This document shows positions 24,441-24,652 of a stretch of 24,652 bases of DNA, piece after piece. Each line of letters starts with the position of its first letter. Position 1 is the first letter of the stretch. The stretch is from JAAYRG01 sp964643255 (GTDB taxonomy: Bacteria; Bacillota; Clostridia; Lachnospirales; Lachnospiraceae): positions 1 through 24,652 of the forward strand of contig CAZXSM010000028.1 in assembly GCA_964643255.1 (NCBI GenBank), in the 5' to 3' direction. The position numbers were made by a program, and so were the translations under genes. Under the pieces are notes generated by a model. The model was not told where the DNA came from and searched no databases. It saw only the letters and a list, made by a program, of their open reading frames with translations.

Positions 24441-24464
24441 ACAAACCCTTTTAATAGGGTTTGT
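24441..24464 (+). terminator. Hairpin after tRNA-Ser
   Basis: ACAAACCC pairs with GGGTTTGT around an 8-nt loop starting three bases after the tRNA. The following bases (GTAATAAG) are not T-rich, so it may be a weak terminator or a 3' processing structure. Confidence 0.45.
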
Positions 24465-24526
24465 GTAATAAGAAATGTTTTATAATAGTCAATTCATAAA
24501 TGAAAAAAACAAAAGCAAAAAAAGAG

Positions 24527-24555
24527 TTGACAAACATTTTACATTATGTTAATAT
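24527..24555 (+). promoter_or_regulatory. Strong promoter, probably of an rRNA operon
   Basis: TTGACA at 24527-24532, 17 nt, TAATAT at 24550-24555. The 25 bases upstream are almost all A with short A-tracts, resembling an UP element. The gyrA-proximal position matches the rrn operon next to the origin in many Firmicutes. Confidence 0.75.
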
Positions 24556-24652
24556 ATTTATTGCTGACACAAAAACAAACAAAAAAATTAAGAGTTTATT
24601 TTATTTGATGTTAGCGCCAAGAACCTTGATAATTAAACAGTAAAACAACCCT
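24556..24652 (+). ncRNA. Probable leader of an rRNA operon (partial, runs off the window)
   Basis: The last part contains CTTGATAATTAAACAGTAAAA, close to the leader sequences (CTTGAAAACTGAACA type) that precede 16S rRNA in Firmicutes. No mature 16S sequence is reached before the window ends, and I did not find a clear boxA. Confidence 0.55.

Overview
This window is the replication-origin region of a low-GC, Gram-positive, strictly bacterial-type chromosome. The gene order is rpmH–rnpA–yidD–yidC–jag–mnmE–mnmG–rsmG–parA–parB–DUF4446–serS running left (minus strand) and dnaA–dnaN–yaaA–recF–gyrB–gyrA running right (plus strand). That order, the strong AT bias, the GGAGG-type ribosome binding sites and the DUF4446 and DUF3881 family genes point to the Clostridia/Tissierellia group of Firmicutes. 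I cannot name the genus from sequence alone.

Layout. Positions 1–2644 hold a tRNA-Lys gene, thioredoxin, a probable unrecognised 48-residue small protein, a D,D-carboxypeptidase that runs against the local replication direction, and a tRNA-Arg gene. Positions 2717–5643 hold a DUF3881 protein, serS and a DUF4446 protein. Positions 5695–7447 are parB and parA. Between parA and rsmG lie two parS sites, each embedded in a perfect 34-bp palindrome; a third parS lies inside parB. Positions 7793–11854 are rsmG, mnmG and mnmE; 11968–14699 are jag, yidC, yidD, rnpA and rpmH, driven by a clear promoter upstream of rpmH.

The origin is bipartite, as in Bacillus: one cluster of DnaA boxes lies between rpmH and dnaA (14929–15130). 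A second lies between dnaA and dnaN (16560–16593), followed by six CTA trios and an AT-rich stretch that should be the unwinding site. DnaA opens the origin, DnaN is the clamp, RecF and gyrase handle repair and supercoiling, and ParA/ParB/parS segregate the new origins. The left operons supply ribosome, RNase P, membrane-insertion and tRNA-modification functions. After gyrA come a strong terminator, tRNA-Ser(GCT) with its promoter, and a strong promoter and leader of what should be an rRNA operon whose 16S gene begins beyond the window end.

Most of the window is conserved core. The most notable non-routine signals are the parS palindrome that also forms the rsmG terminator, the twin 34-bp parS palindromes where many Bacilli carry noc, the small ORF upstream of trxA, a strand-specific long hairpin after trxA, and an attenuator-like hairpin touching the mnmE ribosome binding site. 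I saw no CRISPR array, insertion sequence, prophage or defence system.
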